From: Ruminococcus sp. UBA7013
Lineage (GTDB): Bacteria; Bacillota; Clostridia; Oscillospirales; Ruminococcaceae
Length of the DNA: 5,213 bases
Direction: 5' to 3'
Assembly: GCA_002449585.1 (NCBI GenBank)
Contig: DJXD01000012.1
Location: 1 to 5,213, forward strand
Positions 1 to 5,184 of the stretch are shown in pieces. The translations under genes were made by a program, and so were the position numbers. The number at the start of each line of letters is the position of its first letter. Positions within the stretch are counted from its first letter, which is position 1. The notes beneath the pieces were generated by a model. That model saw only the letters and a list, made by a program, of their open reading frames with translations, did no database searches and was not told where the DNA came from.

Positions 1-1074
1 CCAGATAGGTCTGCCTTCTGCATTATACTTCGCAAGTGTTTCAAGAATCTCAGTAGGGCAAGATTTACCGCTTTCATGTATATAGAGTGCTTCTCTGCCG
101 CTTCTGACCTGTCTGCACATTGCATCTTCATCAATCAGCATACAAGACAGCCAGAAATTTGGGACGGATTTTTCTTCATCATAAGGATTCATTGCAACGG
201 GTAATCCTTTAAAGCCTGCCTTGTATCTTTCATAAATTTTCCTCTTAGCCGAGATATGCTGGCTTAAAATGTCATTTTCGAGCTGAGAGCGCACAATAGC
301 AGAGAGAATGTTCGAAATACGATAATTAAAGCCAAGCTCCTCGTGTTCATACCACGGAGCTGCTTCACGGCTCTGAGTAGACCATTTGCGGATTTTGTCA
401 GCAATTTCCTTGCTATCGGTCAGAAACATACCACCTGATGAACCCGTGATGATTTTGTTACCATTAAAGCTGATGCAGGAGTATGTTGAACTGCCTGTCT
501 GAACCCATTCTCCATCAGCATTTTTATATGTAGCACCAAGACTTTCTGCCGCATCTTCAATTAAAATAGCATCGTGCTTATTACAGATAGCCTTGATTTC
601 ATTTATTTTCGCAGGAGTACCGTACAGATGTGCAAGCACAACAATTTTTATATCTTTGTACAAGGCAAACGCATTCTCCAAACTTTCGGGACTCATGTTC
701 CATGTATCCCGTTCAGAATCAATGAATACTGCTTCCCCACCCTCATAAAAGATTGGTTCGCACGTAGCCGCAAATGTCATATCCGATGTTGCTACTCTGT
801 GTCCCGATAAAACGTGTGTCCCAGGTTTCGGCATTCCGTATATTTTCTCTCCCGCAGCTTTCAAAGCAAGGTGAAGAGCCGCAGTACCACAGGACAGTCC
901 AACAGCATACTTCTGCGAAAGCATTGCAGAAAGCTCTGCTTCGATTGCGTTCACATTATCGCCTGCTGTAGTGATCCAGTTCTTCTCAAAGGCATCTTGT
1001 ATCCATTTCAGTTCATTTCCATGCATGGTAGGCGATGCCAGCCAGATTTTCTTTTCAAAAGGTTTGATGTCCAT
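1..1074 (-). CDS. DegT/DnrJ/EryC1/StrS-family PLP-dependent sugar aminotransferase (C-terminus beyond window)
   Basis: The frame encodes 358 residues and stays open to the left edge, so the C-terminus is missing; members of this family usually have about 370-410 residues. It starts MDIKPFEKKIWLASPTMHG. The ATG at 1074-1072 is preceded by GAAGGAG (1084-1090) at 9 nt. Family marks are SCGTAALHLA (residues 61-70, PLP phosphate contacts), MTFAATCEP (99-107), LIEDAAESLGA (171-181, Asp174 for the pyridine nitrogen) and SFNGNKIITG (202-211), with Lys207 as the expected Schiff-base lysine. These enzymes transfer an amino group from glutamate to a keto sugar nucleotide in the cytoplasm. The pattern resembles the PglE/LegC-like branch acting on UDP-4-keto-6-deoxy sugars, used for surface glycans, but the substrate cannot be read from sequence. 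It lies 34 nt downstream of another minus-strand frame, consistent with an operon. The family is certain; the substrate is inference. Confidence 0.93.
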   Translation of the reverse strand, partial: MDIKPFEKKIWLASPTMHGNELKWIQDAFEKNWITTAGDNVNAIEAELSAMLSQKYAVGLSCGTAALHLALKAAGEKIYGMPKPGTHVLSGHRVATSDMTFAATCEPIFYEGGEAVFIDSERDTWNMSPESLENAFALYKDIKIVVLAHLYGTPAKINEIKAICNKHDAILIEDAAESLGATYKNADGEWVQTGSSTYSCISFNGNKIITGSSGGMFLTDSKEIADKIRKWSTQSREAAPWYEHEELGFNYRISNILSAIVRSQLENDILSQHISAKRKIYERYKAGFKGLPVAMNPYDEEKSVPNFWLSCMLIDEDAMCRQVRSGREALYIHESGKSCPTEILETLAKYNAEGRPIW

Positions 1075-1108
1075 TCCTCTATTCTCCTTCAAAACAACAT
1101 TTCAACGA

Positions 1109-1390
1109 CTATTCTACTGCCATTTCACCAATAAAATTAAATGGCGGATTTGTCTTCCGTTCTACAAGCTGGATTACAATTTTTTCATCCCTCACAGAAA
1201 GAGATTTCACTTCTAATCTACTATCAGATTTAAATGCGGCTACAGCAGAAGTTCCATTTTCGTATTCATTTTCTTCGCCATTTATAGCTACTATGACAGG
1301 CGAGAGAATCAATTTTATATCACTTATCAGCATAATTGAAATCCCTTCTGGTTTGGATATTGAAAACCTAACCTCCACTTGCAATGACAA
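1109..1390 (-). CDS. Hypothetical beta-rich protein, probably the 3' remnant of an interrupted gene
   Basis: This is a 93-residue frame I do not recognise. It alternates hydrophobic and polar residues as a beta-sandwich would (for example VEVRFSI, IVIQLVE) and has no signal peptide or membrane segment. There is no ATG near its beginning. The best start is TTG at 1390-1388 with only a weak GGTGG upstream; the frame stays open to 1414, where it meets TAA (1417-1415). It ends 34 nt before the aminotransferase start on the same strand, as an operon neighbour would. Poor start signals plus an integrase gene directly upstream suggest that the 5' part of a polysaccharide-locus gene was separated from this piece by insertion. 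It could instead be a small intact gene or a non-coding frame. Coding status is moderately likely; the remnant interpretation is inference. Confidence 0.45.
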   Translation of the reverse strand: MSLQVEVRFSISKPEGISIMLISDIKLILSPVIVAINGEENEYENGTSAVAAFKSDSRLEVKSLSVRDEKIVIQLVERKTNPPFNFIGEMAVE

Positions 1391-1508
1391 TACAGTAGTG
1401 CCACCACAGGCTGGTTATACCTGAAAAGCTTTATTGCCATTTTTCATCAAAGGTTTTATTTTACGAAAAGCGACTCAGAATATTCAATTTTCAAGATGCA
1501 GGAAATCA
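1391..1508. other. Junction region between integrase 3' end and polysaccharide locus
   Basis: This 118-bp AT-rich gap lies where the left attachment site of an integrase-carrying element is expected, because such integrases usually sit at the element's end. It holds two 8-bp palindromes, AAAGCTTT (1425-1432) and GAATATTC (1478-1485), and no clear hairpin-plus-T-run terminator for the integrase. Comparison by eye with the right end of the window gave no convincing direct repeat, so the exact core site is not assigned. Confidence 0.3.
1458..1487 (-). promoter_or_regulatory. Candidate outward promoter toward the polysaccharide genes
   Basis: On the minus strand TTGAAT (1487-1482) and TAAAAT (1463-1458) are separated by 18 nt. 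The -10 matches 5 of 6 consensus bases and the -35 matches 4 of 6. It points leftward, away from the integrase and into the remnant frame and aminotransferase. It could supply transcription to genes cut off from their native promoter. AT-rich DNA gives such matches by chance, so support is limited. Confidence 0.3.
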
Positions 1509-2585
1509 TCAGGCAGCCGGTTTCAGTCTGTTCATATACTCAATTTTCTGTTCAAAAGAGGAATGAACATAGCGGTTCAGCGTGATTTCTACGGAACTAT
1601 GCCCCAAAATTTCACTCAATGCTTTCACATCAAAGCCAAGTTTGATGCATTTGGAGGCGAACATATGCCGCAGAGCGTGGAAATGCACTGACGGTAAATT
1701 TACGCTTTTCAGAATTCCGGCAAATCGGTATTGAATTGTTCTCGGTTCAACGGGCTTTTCAGTGCCGGAAAGCAGGAAGTTTTCTGATTTTCCCTGAAAT
1801 TTTTGAAGTATTTCTACCATGAAATCAGGAATCGGAATGTTTCTGACAGAACTTTCGCTCTTGGGGTCGGTAATAATGATTTTCGTTTTGTTTTTTCCGC
1901 CTTTTACCTGAATCCGCTGGAGTGTTTTCCTGACGGTCAGAATCCGTTTTTCAAGGTCAATATCCTTCCACTGTAAGGCACAGAGTTCACCAATTCTTAG
2001 CCCTGTTGCCATTGTCAGAGCGATACCAGCAGTTGTCAGATTCTGATTTTCATTGATATACTGCTGTAATTTCTTCTGTTCTGTTTCATCAAGAAGCCGG
2101 ATGTTCGGCTTTGTTTTTCTTGGCATTGTAATGCCGTCCATCGGATTGACAATATGATAGCATCTGACCGCATACTTGAAAACAGATTTCATCAGTACCA
2201 AAATATCTGATATGTAACGGTTAGAAAGTCTGCTGTCTTGTTTGTTTTTGATAAATCCGTAAATCATATTCTGCGAAATATCGGCAATATTCTCTTCTCC
2301 AAAAGCCGGAAGGATATGCTTGTCTGCTTTCATGCGGTAATTTGCTGCTGTGGATTCCTTAATCCGGTACTGAACAGACTGAAACCACTCTGACATGACC
2401 TCTGCAAACAAAACTGTTTTCTCTGCACATATAGCAAATCTACTACGGAAATCTGTCATTTTCTGCTGTACTTCCTCTCTGGTTTTTCCGAAAAATGCCT
2501 GATATTTTCGCTTTCCGTCCTGTGTTTCTCTGTAAATGCGTCCTTCCCAGCGTTTGTCTTTCCGCTGATAAATGTTCCGTTCCAT
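1509..2585 (-). CDS. Site-specific tyrosine recombinase (phage/ICE-type integrase)
   Basis: The protein has 358 residues, a typical length. The start MERNIYQRKD is chosen because AGGAGG lies 7 nt before its ATG (2585-2583); an upstream in-frame ATG at 2618 has no such site. Residues about 9-45 (RWEGRIYRE...GKRKYQAFFGKT) match the AP2-like arm-DNA-binding domain. Residues about 58-150 form the SAM-like core-binding domain. The C-terminal catalytic domain has the full set: Arg197 (TGLRIGE), Lys242 (PKSESS), His303 and Arg306 (HALRH), His329 (LGHSS) and nucleophile Tyr339 (NRYVH). It should cut and join attachment sites during integration and excision, like Tn916- and phage-type integrases of Firmicutes. 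No excisionase gene is recognisable beside it. Divergent transcription from the XRE gene suggests shared control. The gene appears intact and active. Confidence 0.95.
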   Translation of the reverse strand: MERNIYQRKDKRWEGRIYRETQDGKRKYQAFFGKTREEVQQKMTDFRSRFAICAEKTVLFAEVMSEWFQSVQYRIKESTAANYRMKADKHILPAFGEENIADISQNMIYGFIKNKQDSRLSNRYISDILVLMKSVFKYAVRCYHIVNPMDGITMPRKTKPNIRLLDETEQKKLQQYINENQNLTTAGIALTMATGLRIGELCALQWKDIDLEKRILTVRKTLQRIQVKGGKNKTKIIITDPKSESSVRNIPIPDFMVEILQKFQGKSENFLLSGTEKPVEPRTIQYRFAGILKSVNLPSVHFHALRHMFASKCIKLGFDVKALSEILGHSSVEITLNRYVHSSFEQKIEYMNRLKPAA

Positions 2586-2592
2586 GTAAAAA

Positions 2593-2598
2593 CCTCCT
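2593..2598 (-). promoter_or_regulatory. Ribosome binding site of the integrase
   Basis: A perfect AGGAGG on the minus strand lies 7 nt before the ATG at 2585-2583. It fixes the start at that ATG instead of the in-frame ATG 33 nt upstream, which would place the site inside the coding region. Confidence 0.85.
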
Positions 2599-2681
2599 GA
2601 TTTTGATTTTCTGTGCAAACCAAATAATTTTACTATTGATTTTAAGCGTTTCTTTTATTAAATTGCTATTTTTGAAAAAAT

Positions 2682-2704
2682 ATTTTGTCGCTACTTGACA
2701 AAAT
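2682..2704. repeat. 23-bp palindrome overlapping a -35 box, candidate operator
   Basis: The arms ATTTTGTC (2682-2689) and GACAAAAT (2697-2704) are exact inverted complements around a 7-nt spacer. The right arm overlaps the TTGACA (2695-2700) of the rightward promoter, so a bound dimer would block RNA polymerase. XRE/Cro-type repressors bind such dyads, and one is encoded 330 bp away. The repressor assignment is inference. Confidence 0.55.
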
Positions 2705-2723
2705 GCTGCCGCTGTGATAAAAT
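2695..2723 (+). promoter_or_regulatory. Strong rightward extended -10 promoter of the small transcript
   Basis: TTGACA (2695-2700) and TAAAAT (2718-2723) have a 17-nt spacer, with TG at 2715-2716 one base before the -10 (extended -10). Expected initiation is near 2730. No long gene follows in the same direction before the terminator at 2845-2885, so it most likely drives a short RNA. Confidence 0.65.
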
Positions 2724-2729
2724 AATATT

Positions 2730-2886
2730 GTTGTATGAATTCACATCAATCATTATACTATAACGATACAATAATTGACAGATTCTTTATTGAGTGACAG
2801 TGAAAACTGATTTTTCGCAAAATAAAACCTTTCACGAATATAGGCGGTATGTGCTGCGGGAGCAGACATACCGATTTTTATTTTTG
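2730..2886 (+). ncRNA. Predicted short transcript of about 155 nt (small RNA or tiny-peptide mRNA)
   Basis: The unit is defined by a strong promoter upstream and a 12-bp hairpin terminator with T-runs downstream, with no conventional gene between. It contains a small hairpin CAGT-GAAA-ACTG followed by ATTTTT (about 2798-2814). It also holds a 21-codon frame, ATG at 2735 to TGA at 2795-2797, which would be almost leaderless and has no ribosome binding site. It does not match an RNA family that I recognise. Its place between integrase and repressor, under a palindrome, suggests a role in control of the element. Function is unknown; existence rests on signals, not on expression data. Confidence 0.45.
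2845..2885 (+). terminator. Strong rho-independent terminator of the small transcript
   Basis: CGGTATGT (2845-2852) pairs perfectly with ACATACCG (2866-2873), and CTGC (2854-2857) with GCAG (2862-2865) around a GGGA loop, leaving one bulged G at 2853. T-runs at 2875-2879 and 2881-2885 follow. The T-run orientation shows termination of rightward transcription. No ordinary gene lies upstream on this strand, which is why a short RNA is proposed. Confidence 0.8.
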
Positions 2887-2914
2887 CATAAAAATAGTTT
2901 TTCAGTATTCTATA

Positions 2915-2933
2915 TTACTCAATTTCAGAGTAA
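2915..2933. repeat. 19-bp inverted repeat, possible regulator site
   Basis: TTACTC (2915-2920) and GAGTAA (2928-2933) are exact inverted complements around a 7-nt spacer, about 50 bp upstream of the XRE promoter -35. The spacer equals that of the palindrome at 2682-2704, but the arm sequences differ. Binding by the local regulator is speculative. Confidence 0.3.
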
Positions 2934-2982
2934 AAGCCAATATCATTATATACCAGAATTTTCATCTACTATTTGTTGACTA

Positions 2983-3012
2983 TTGACATTCACTTTCTGA
3001 GTATGATATAAT
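2983..3012 (+). promoter_or_regulatory. Consensus promoter of the XRE regulator
   Basis: A perfect TTGACA (2983-2988) and a perfect TATAAT (3007-3012) are separated by 18 nt. Initiation is expected near 3019, just before the ribosome binding site at 3021-3025. A second TTGAC starts 7 bp earlier (2976-2980), making a short tandem repeat that might be an operator half-site. The promoter excludes the in-frame ATG codons at 3011 and 3014 as starts. Confidence 0.75.
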
Positions 3013-3034
3013 GATGATATGGAGGTTGATGAAA

Positions 3035-3265
3035 ATGGCTGAATTACGATTGAGATTAAGGGAACTGAGGGGAGAACGAGAGTTGTCGCAGACTGAAATG
3101 GCAAAGAAACTCGGCGTTTCCCAGCAGACCTATTCCCGCTATGAATCCCATACAACTGAAATTCCATTGAAACTGCTGATTTATCTTGCTGAATTCTACG
3201 ATACAAGCACAGACTTTCTGCTTGGCATCACGAATCAGGATAAAGCCTATCCGAAAATAACGTAA
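3035..3265 (+). CDS. XRE/Cro-CI-family helix-turn-helix transcriptional regulator
   Basis: This is a 76-residue single-domain DNA-binding protein. The ATG at 3035 is chosen because GGAGG (3021-3025) lies 9 nt upstream and the transcript should begin near 3019; ATG at 3029 is the only close alternative. The HTH_3 fold covers about residues 4-64. SQTEMAKKLGVS (18-29) forms the first helix and turn, QQTYSRYE (30-37) the recognition helix, and STDFLLG (58-64) the typical closing segment. There is no added sensor or peptidase domain, so it probably acts as a Cro/CI-like dimeric repressor controlled by its own level or a partner. Neighbours suggest control of the divergent integrase, the small transcript and the downstream ATPase-nuclease gene, near all of which dyads or repeats occur. 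The fold is secure; the targets are inferred. Confidence 0.92.
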   Translation: MAELRLRLRELRGERELSQTEMAKKLGVSQQTYSRYESHTTEIPLKLLIYLAEFYDTSTDFLLGITNQDKAYPKIT

Positions 3266-3280
3266 AATGACCGTCAAAAA
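3255..3280 (+). repeat. Copy 1 of a 26-bp imperfect direct repeat
   Basis: This copy matches the copy at 3307-3332 in 21 of 26 positions, with shared blocks AAATAACG, TGAyCGTCA and AAA in the same order. It begins in the last codons of the XRE gene. The 52-bp offset is close to five helical turns, so proteins bound at both copies would face the same side. Confidence 0.6.
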
Positions 3281-3282
3281 AT

Positions 3283-3300
3283 AAAGCAGTAGTGCTTTTT
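3283..3300 (+). terminator. Weak terminator after the XRE gene
   Basis: AAAGCA (3283-3288) pairs with TGCTTT (3293-3298) around a GTAG loop, and T residues run to 3300. The 6-bp AT-rich stem is weak, so it may stop only part of the transcription reaching the nuclease gene. It sits between the two copies of the direct repeat. Confidence 0.45.
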
Positions 3301-3306
3301 GATATG

Positions 3307-3332
3307 AAATAACGGAATTTGATCGTCAGAAA
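3307..3332 (+). repeat. Copy 2 of the 26-bp imperfect direct repeat
   Basis: This is the second copy, 52 bp after the first, ending 4 bp before the -35 of the nuclease-gene promoter. It overlaps the palindrome at 3314-3336. Its position suits regulation of that promoter by a protein binding both copies cooperatively. Confidence 0.6.
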
Positions 3333-3336
3333 TTCC
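3314..3336. repeat. 23-bp palindrome abutting the -35 box, candidate operator
   Basis: GGAATTT (3314-3320) and AAATTCC (3330-3336) are exact inverted complements around a 9-nt spacer that contains ATCGTCA of the direct repeat. It ends at the base before TTGACA (3337). Its total length equals the palindrome at 2682-2704, although the arm sequences differ. Confidence 0.5.
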
Positions 3337-3365
3337 TTGACAAAAAGGCAATCCTATGGTATAAT
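3337..3365 (+). promoter_or_regulatory. Perfect consensus promoter of the ATPase-nuclease gene
   Basis: TTGACA (3337-3342) and TATAAT (3360-3365) are separated by the optimal 17 nt. Initiation near 3372 gives a leader of about 22 nt before the ATG at 3394. This rules out the longer in-frame reading that begins near 3319. Such a strong promoter implies high expression unless repressed through the adjacent repeats. Confidence 0.85.
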
Positions 3366-3393
3366 GGGTGTTACAGAAGGGAGCGTGGAGCTG

Positions 3394-5076
3394 ATGAAAG
3401 CTATCCCGATTGGTGTGGAAAATTTCAAGGATATTATCACATCCAATTATTATTATACCGACAAGACTTTGCTGATTCGTGATTTGCTTGACAGCGGTGC
3501 GAAAGTCAGCCTGTTTACCCGTCCGAGACGTTTCGGTAAAACCCTCAATATGAGTATGCTCAGATACTTCTTTGAAAAGACTGATGAAGATAACATCTAT
3601 CTCTTTAATGGACTGAAAATCGCTGATGCTGGTGAGAAGTACATGGCATATATGGGGCAGTATCCGGTGATTTCTATTTCGCTGAAAGGTGTGCATCAGT
3701 CAACTTTTGAAGAGAGTATAAAGGATTTCAGAAGAATTATTTCAACGGAATTCCGCCGTCACAAAGAAGTGCTGAAGTATACAGAATTATTTGACAGTGA
3801 CCGTGAAGATTTTCTCAACATATGTAACAAACGAGGAGAAAATGATATTTATCGTTCTTCTTTGAAATTTTTAAGTGACCTCCTCTATGAAATTCACCAG
3901 AAAAAAGTCATCATTCTGATTGATGAATACGATGTTCCATTGCAGAATGCGTGGCTGAATGGCTTCTATGACAAAATGGTTGACTTTATCCGTTCATTGT
4001 TTGATGCTGCTTTAAAGACCAATGATTCTCTTGAATTTGGTGTGCTGACAGGCTGTCTGCGAATTTCCAAAGAGAGCATTTTTACGGGGATGAATAACCT
4101 GAAAGTGTATTCTATCTCAGATGTAGCATTTTCTGATTATTTCGGTTTTACAGAAGCAGAAGTGCAGCAGATGCTAAAAACCTATGGTTTGGAGCAGTAT
4201 CGTGATATTGTAAAACAATGGTATGATGGCTATCATTTCGGTAAAACAGAAATGTACTGTCCTTGGGATATTACCAATTATTGCTTTGATATGCTACAGA
4301 ATCCTGATGCACAGCCAAAGGCATACTGGCTGAATACCAGCGGAAATGATATTATAAAACAGTTTATTTCGTCAGCAACAGCTACTGTAAAAGATGATAT
4401 TGAACAATTGATGTCCGGTGAACCTGTCAGAAAAATCATCAGTCAGGAGCTGACTTACAGGGAGCTGAATGACAATTATGAAAACTTGTGGAGTATGCTC
4501 TACATGACGGGGTATCTGACACATTCTGCCGTTCTGGAAGATGATGAGCTGGAGCTGATAATTCCCAATCTGGAAATCAGAAAGATATTCAGAACACAGA
4601 TTTATGCATGGTTTAGTGCCTATGTTGCTCAGGAAAGAGTCGACCTGACACAATTCTGCATGACATTCCGAAACGGTGATGCTGAGAACGCACAGGAATT
4701 ATTCAATCAATATCTTGGCAAAGTCATCAGTATCCGAGATACCAACGTAGAAATTGCCAAAAAAGAGAATTTCTATCATGGCATTCTGCTTGGTTTGTTC
4801 AGCCATATGGATGACTGGATTGTAAAATCAAATTTAGAATCCGGTGACGGGTACAGCGACATTCTAATTCGCATTCCTGCTGATGAAATTGGTATTGTCA
4901 TTGAAGTGAAATACGGCGAAGATGAAAAAACAGAACAAGGATGTAAAGAGGCTTTAAAGCAGATTGAAGACAGAAATTATCAGCAGTATCTTATTGACAA
5001 AGGTATGACAACAATCCTGAAATATGGCGTTGCCTGCTATAAGAAAAAGTGCAGAATTATGAAAGCAGAAAATTAA
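3394..5076 (+). CDS. AAA-ATPase-like protein with C-terminal PD-(D/E)XK nuclease domain (AAA-ATPase_like / DUF1703 type)
   Basis: The protein has 560 residues, the usual length for this family. The start is the ATG at 3394, set by the promoter (initiation near 3372) and AAGGGAG at 3377-3383. The N-terminal AAA-like domain (about 1-290) has the family opening (IPIGVENFKDI, YYYTDKTLLI), a degenerate Walker A FTRPRRFGKTL (41-51, Lys49), Walker B IILIDEYDVPL (173-183, Asp177/Glu178) and a conserved segment TGCLRISKESIFTGMNNL (219-236). The C-terminal domain (about 455-555) carries a PD-(D/E)XK pattern: Asp489 in GYSDILI, Glu504 and Lys506 in IVIEVKY, then EALKQIEDRNY (519-529). Both active sites look intact. 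The family is abundant, often in many copies, in gut Clostridia and Bacteroidetes; its role is not established. NTP-driven DNA cleavage, possibly in defence or in mobile-element biology, is inference. No membrane segments or signal peptide are visible. Confidence 0.93.
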   Translation: MKAIPIGVENFKDIITSNYYYTDKTLLIRDLLDSGAKVSLFTRPRRFGKTLNMSMLRYFFEKTDEDNIYLFNGLKIADAGEKYMAYMGQYPVISISLKGVHQSTFEESIKDFRRIISTEFRRHKEVLKYTELFDSDREDFLNICNKRGENDIYRSSLKFLSDLLYEIHQKKVIILIDEYDVPLQNAWLNGFYDKMVDFIRSLFDAALKTNDSLEFGVLTGCLRISKESIFTGMNNLKVYSISDVAFSDYFGFTEAEVQQMLKTYGLEQYRDIVKQWYDGYHFGKTEMYCPWDITNYCFDMLQNPDAQPKAYWLNTSGNDIIKQFISSATATVKDDIEQLMSGEPVRKIISQELTYRELNDNYENLWSMLYMTGYLTHSAVLEDDELELIIPNLEIRKIFRTQIYAWFSAYVAQERVDLTQFCMTFRNGDAENAQELFNQYLGKVISIRDTNVEIAKKENFYHGILLGLFSHMDDWIVKSNLESGDGYSDILIRIPADEIGIVIEVKYGEDEKTEQGCKEALKQIEDRNYQQYLIDKGMTTILKYGVACYKKKCRIMKAEN

Positions 5077-5079
5077 AGT

Positions 5080-5137
5080 CTGTATGCCACTGTGTCCTAC
5101 TGTATATAAATTTTCACAACCATTGTAAGTTACTGTA
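5080..5137 (+). repeat. Helically phased CTGTA-type motifs after the nuclease gene
   Basis: CTGTA/CTGTG motifs start at 5080, 5090 and 5100, and related TTGTA and CTGTA start at 5123 and 5133, so neighbours lie exactly 10 bp apart within each group. Such phased short repeats could be protein-binding sites, for example integrase arm sites near an element end. The motif is short and chance remains possible. Confidence 0.3.
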
Positions 5138-5142
5138 AGCAA

Positions 5143-5184
5143 AGCACCGGAGAACTTAAAAAATCCTCTGGTGCTGTTTCTTTT
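5143..5184 (+). terminator. Rho-independent terminator of the ATPase-nuclease gene
   Basis: AGCACCGGAG (5143-5152) pairs with CTCTGGTGCT (5166-5175) over 10 bp with one G-T pair, around a 13-nt A-rich loop, followed by GTTTCTTTTG. It lies 66 nt after the stop codon. The A-rich loop side may also allow some leftward termination. Confidence 0.75.

Noticed and set aside
574..1216. Several overlapping rightward frames across the aminotransferase region.
   Set aside because: They are antisense to a clearly conserved aminotransferase, overlap one another, are rich in Cys/Ser/Phe low-quality sequence and lack ribosome binding sites.
2752..2780. Leftward TATAAT (complement of 2752-2757) as the integrase promoter.
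   Set aside because: The -10 is perfect, but the hexamer 17 nt upstream reads TGTCAA, a poor -35. The integrase promoter is therefore left unassigned.
2794..2979. A GTG-initiated rightward frame of 61 codons.
   Set aside because: It runs straight through the strong terminator hairpin at 2845-2885, has no ribosome binding site and no recognisable protein features.
2586..3034. CRISPR array, tRNA or known riboswitch in the large intergenic region.
   Set aside because: There are no regularly spaced repeats of 24-40 bp, no cloverleaf with a TTCGA-type arm, and no riboswitch core that I recognise.
3319..3393. Longer N-terminus for the ATPase-nuclease (25 extra residues from 3319).
   Set aside because: The consensus promoter lies inside this extension and transcription should begin near 3372. 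The family's conserved sequence also begins at the ATG at 3394.
3274..3696. Leftward 140-codon frame and others antisense to the nuclease gene.
   Set aside because: They are mirror frames of a strongly conserved coding region and carry no family motifs or start signals.
1390..5105. ATACAGTAG at 1390-1398 recurs inverted (CTACTGTAT) at 5097-5105, suggesting terminal inverted repeats of the element.
   Set aside because: Only 9 bp match and the flanks diverge. Tyrosine-recombinase elements are bounded by direct, not inverted, repeats, and a match of this size between two AT-rich intervals is possible by chance.
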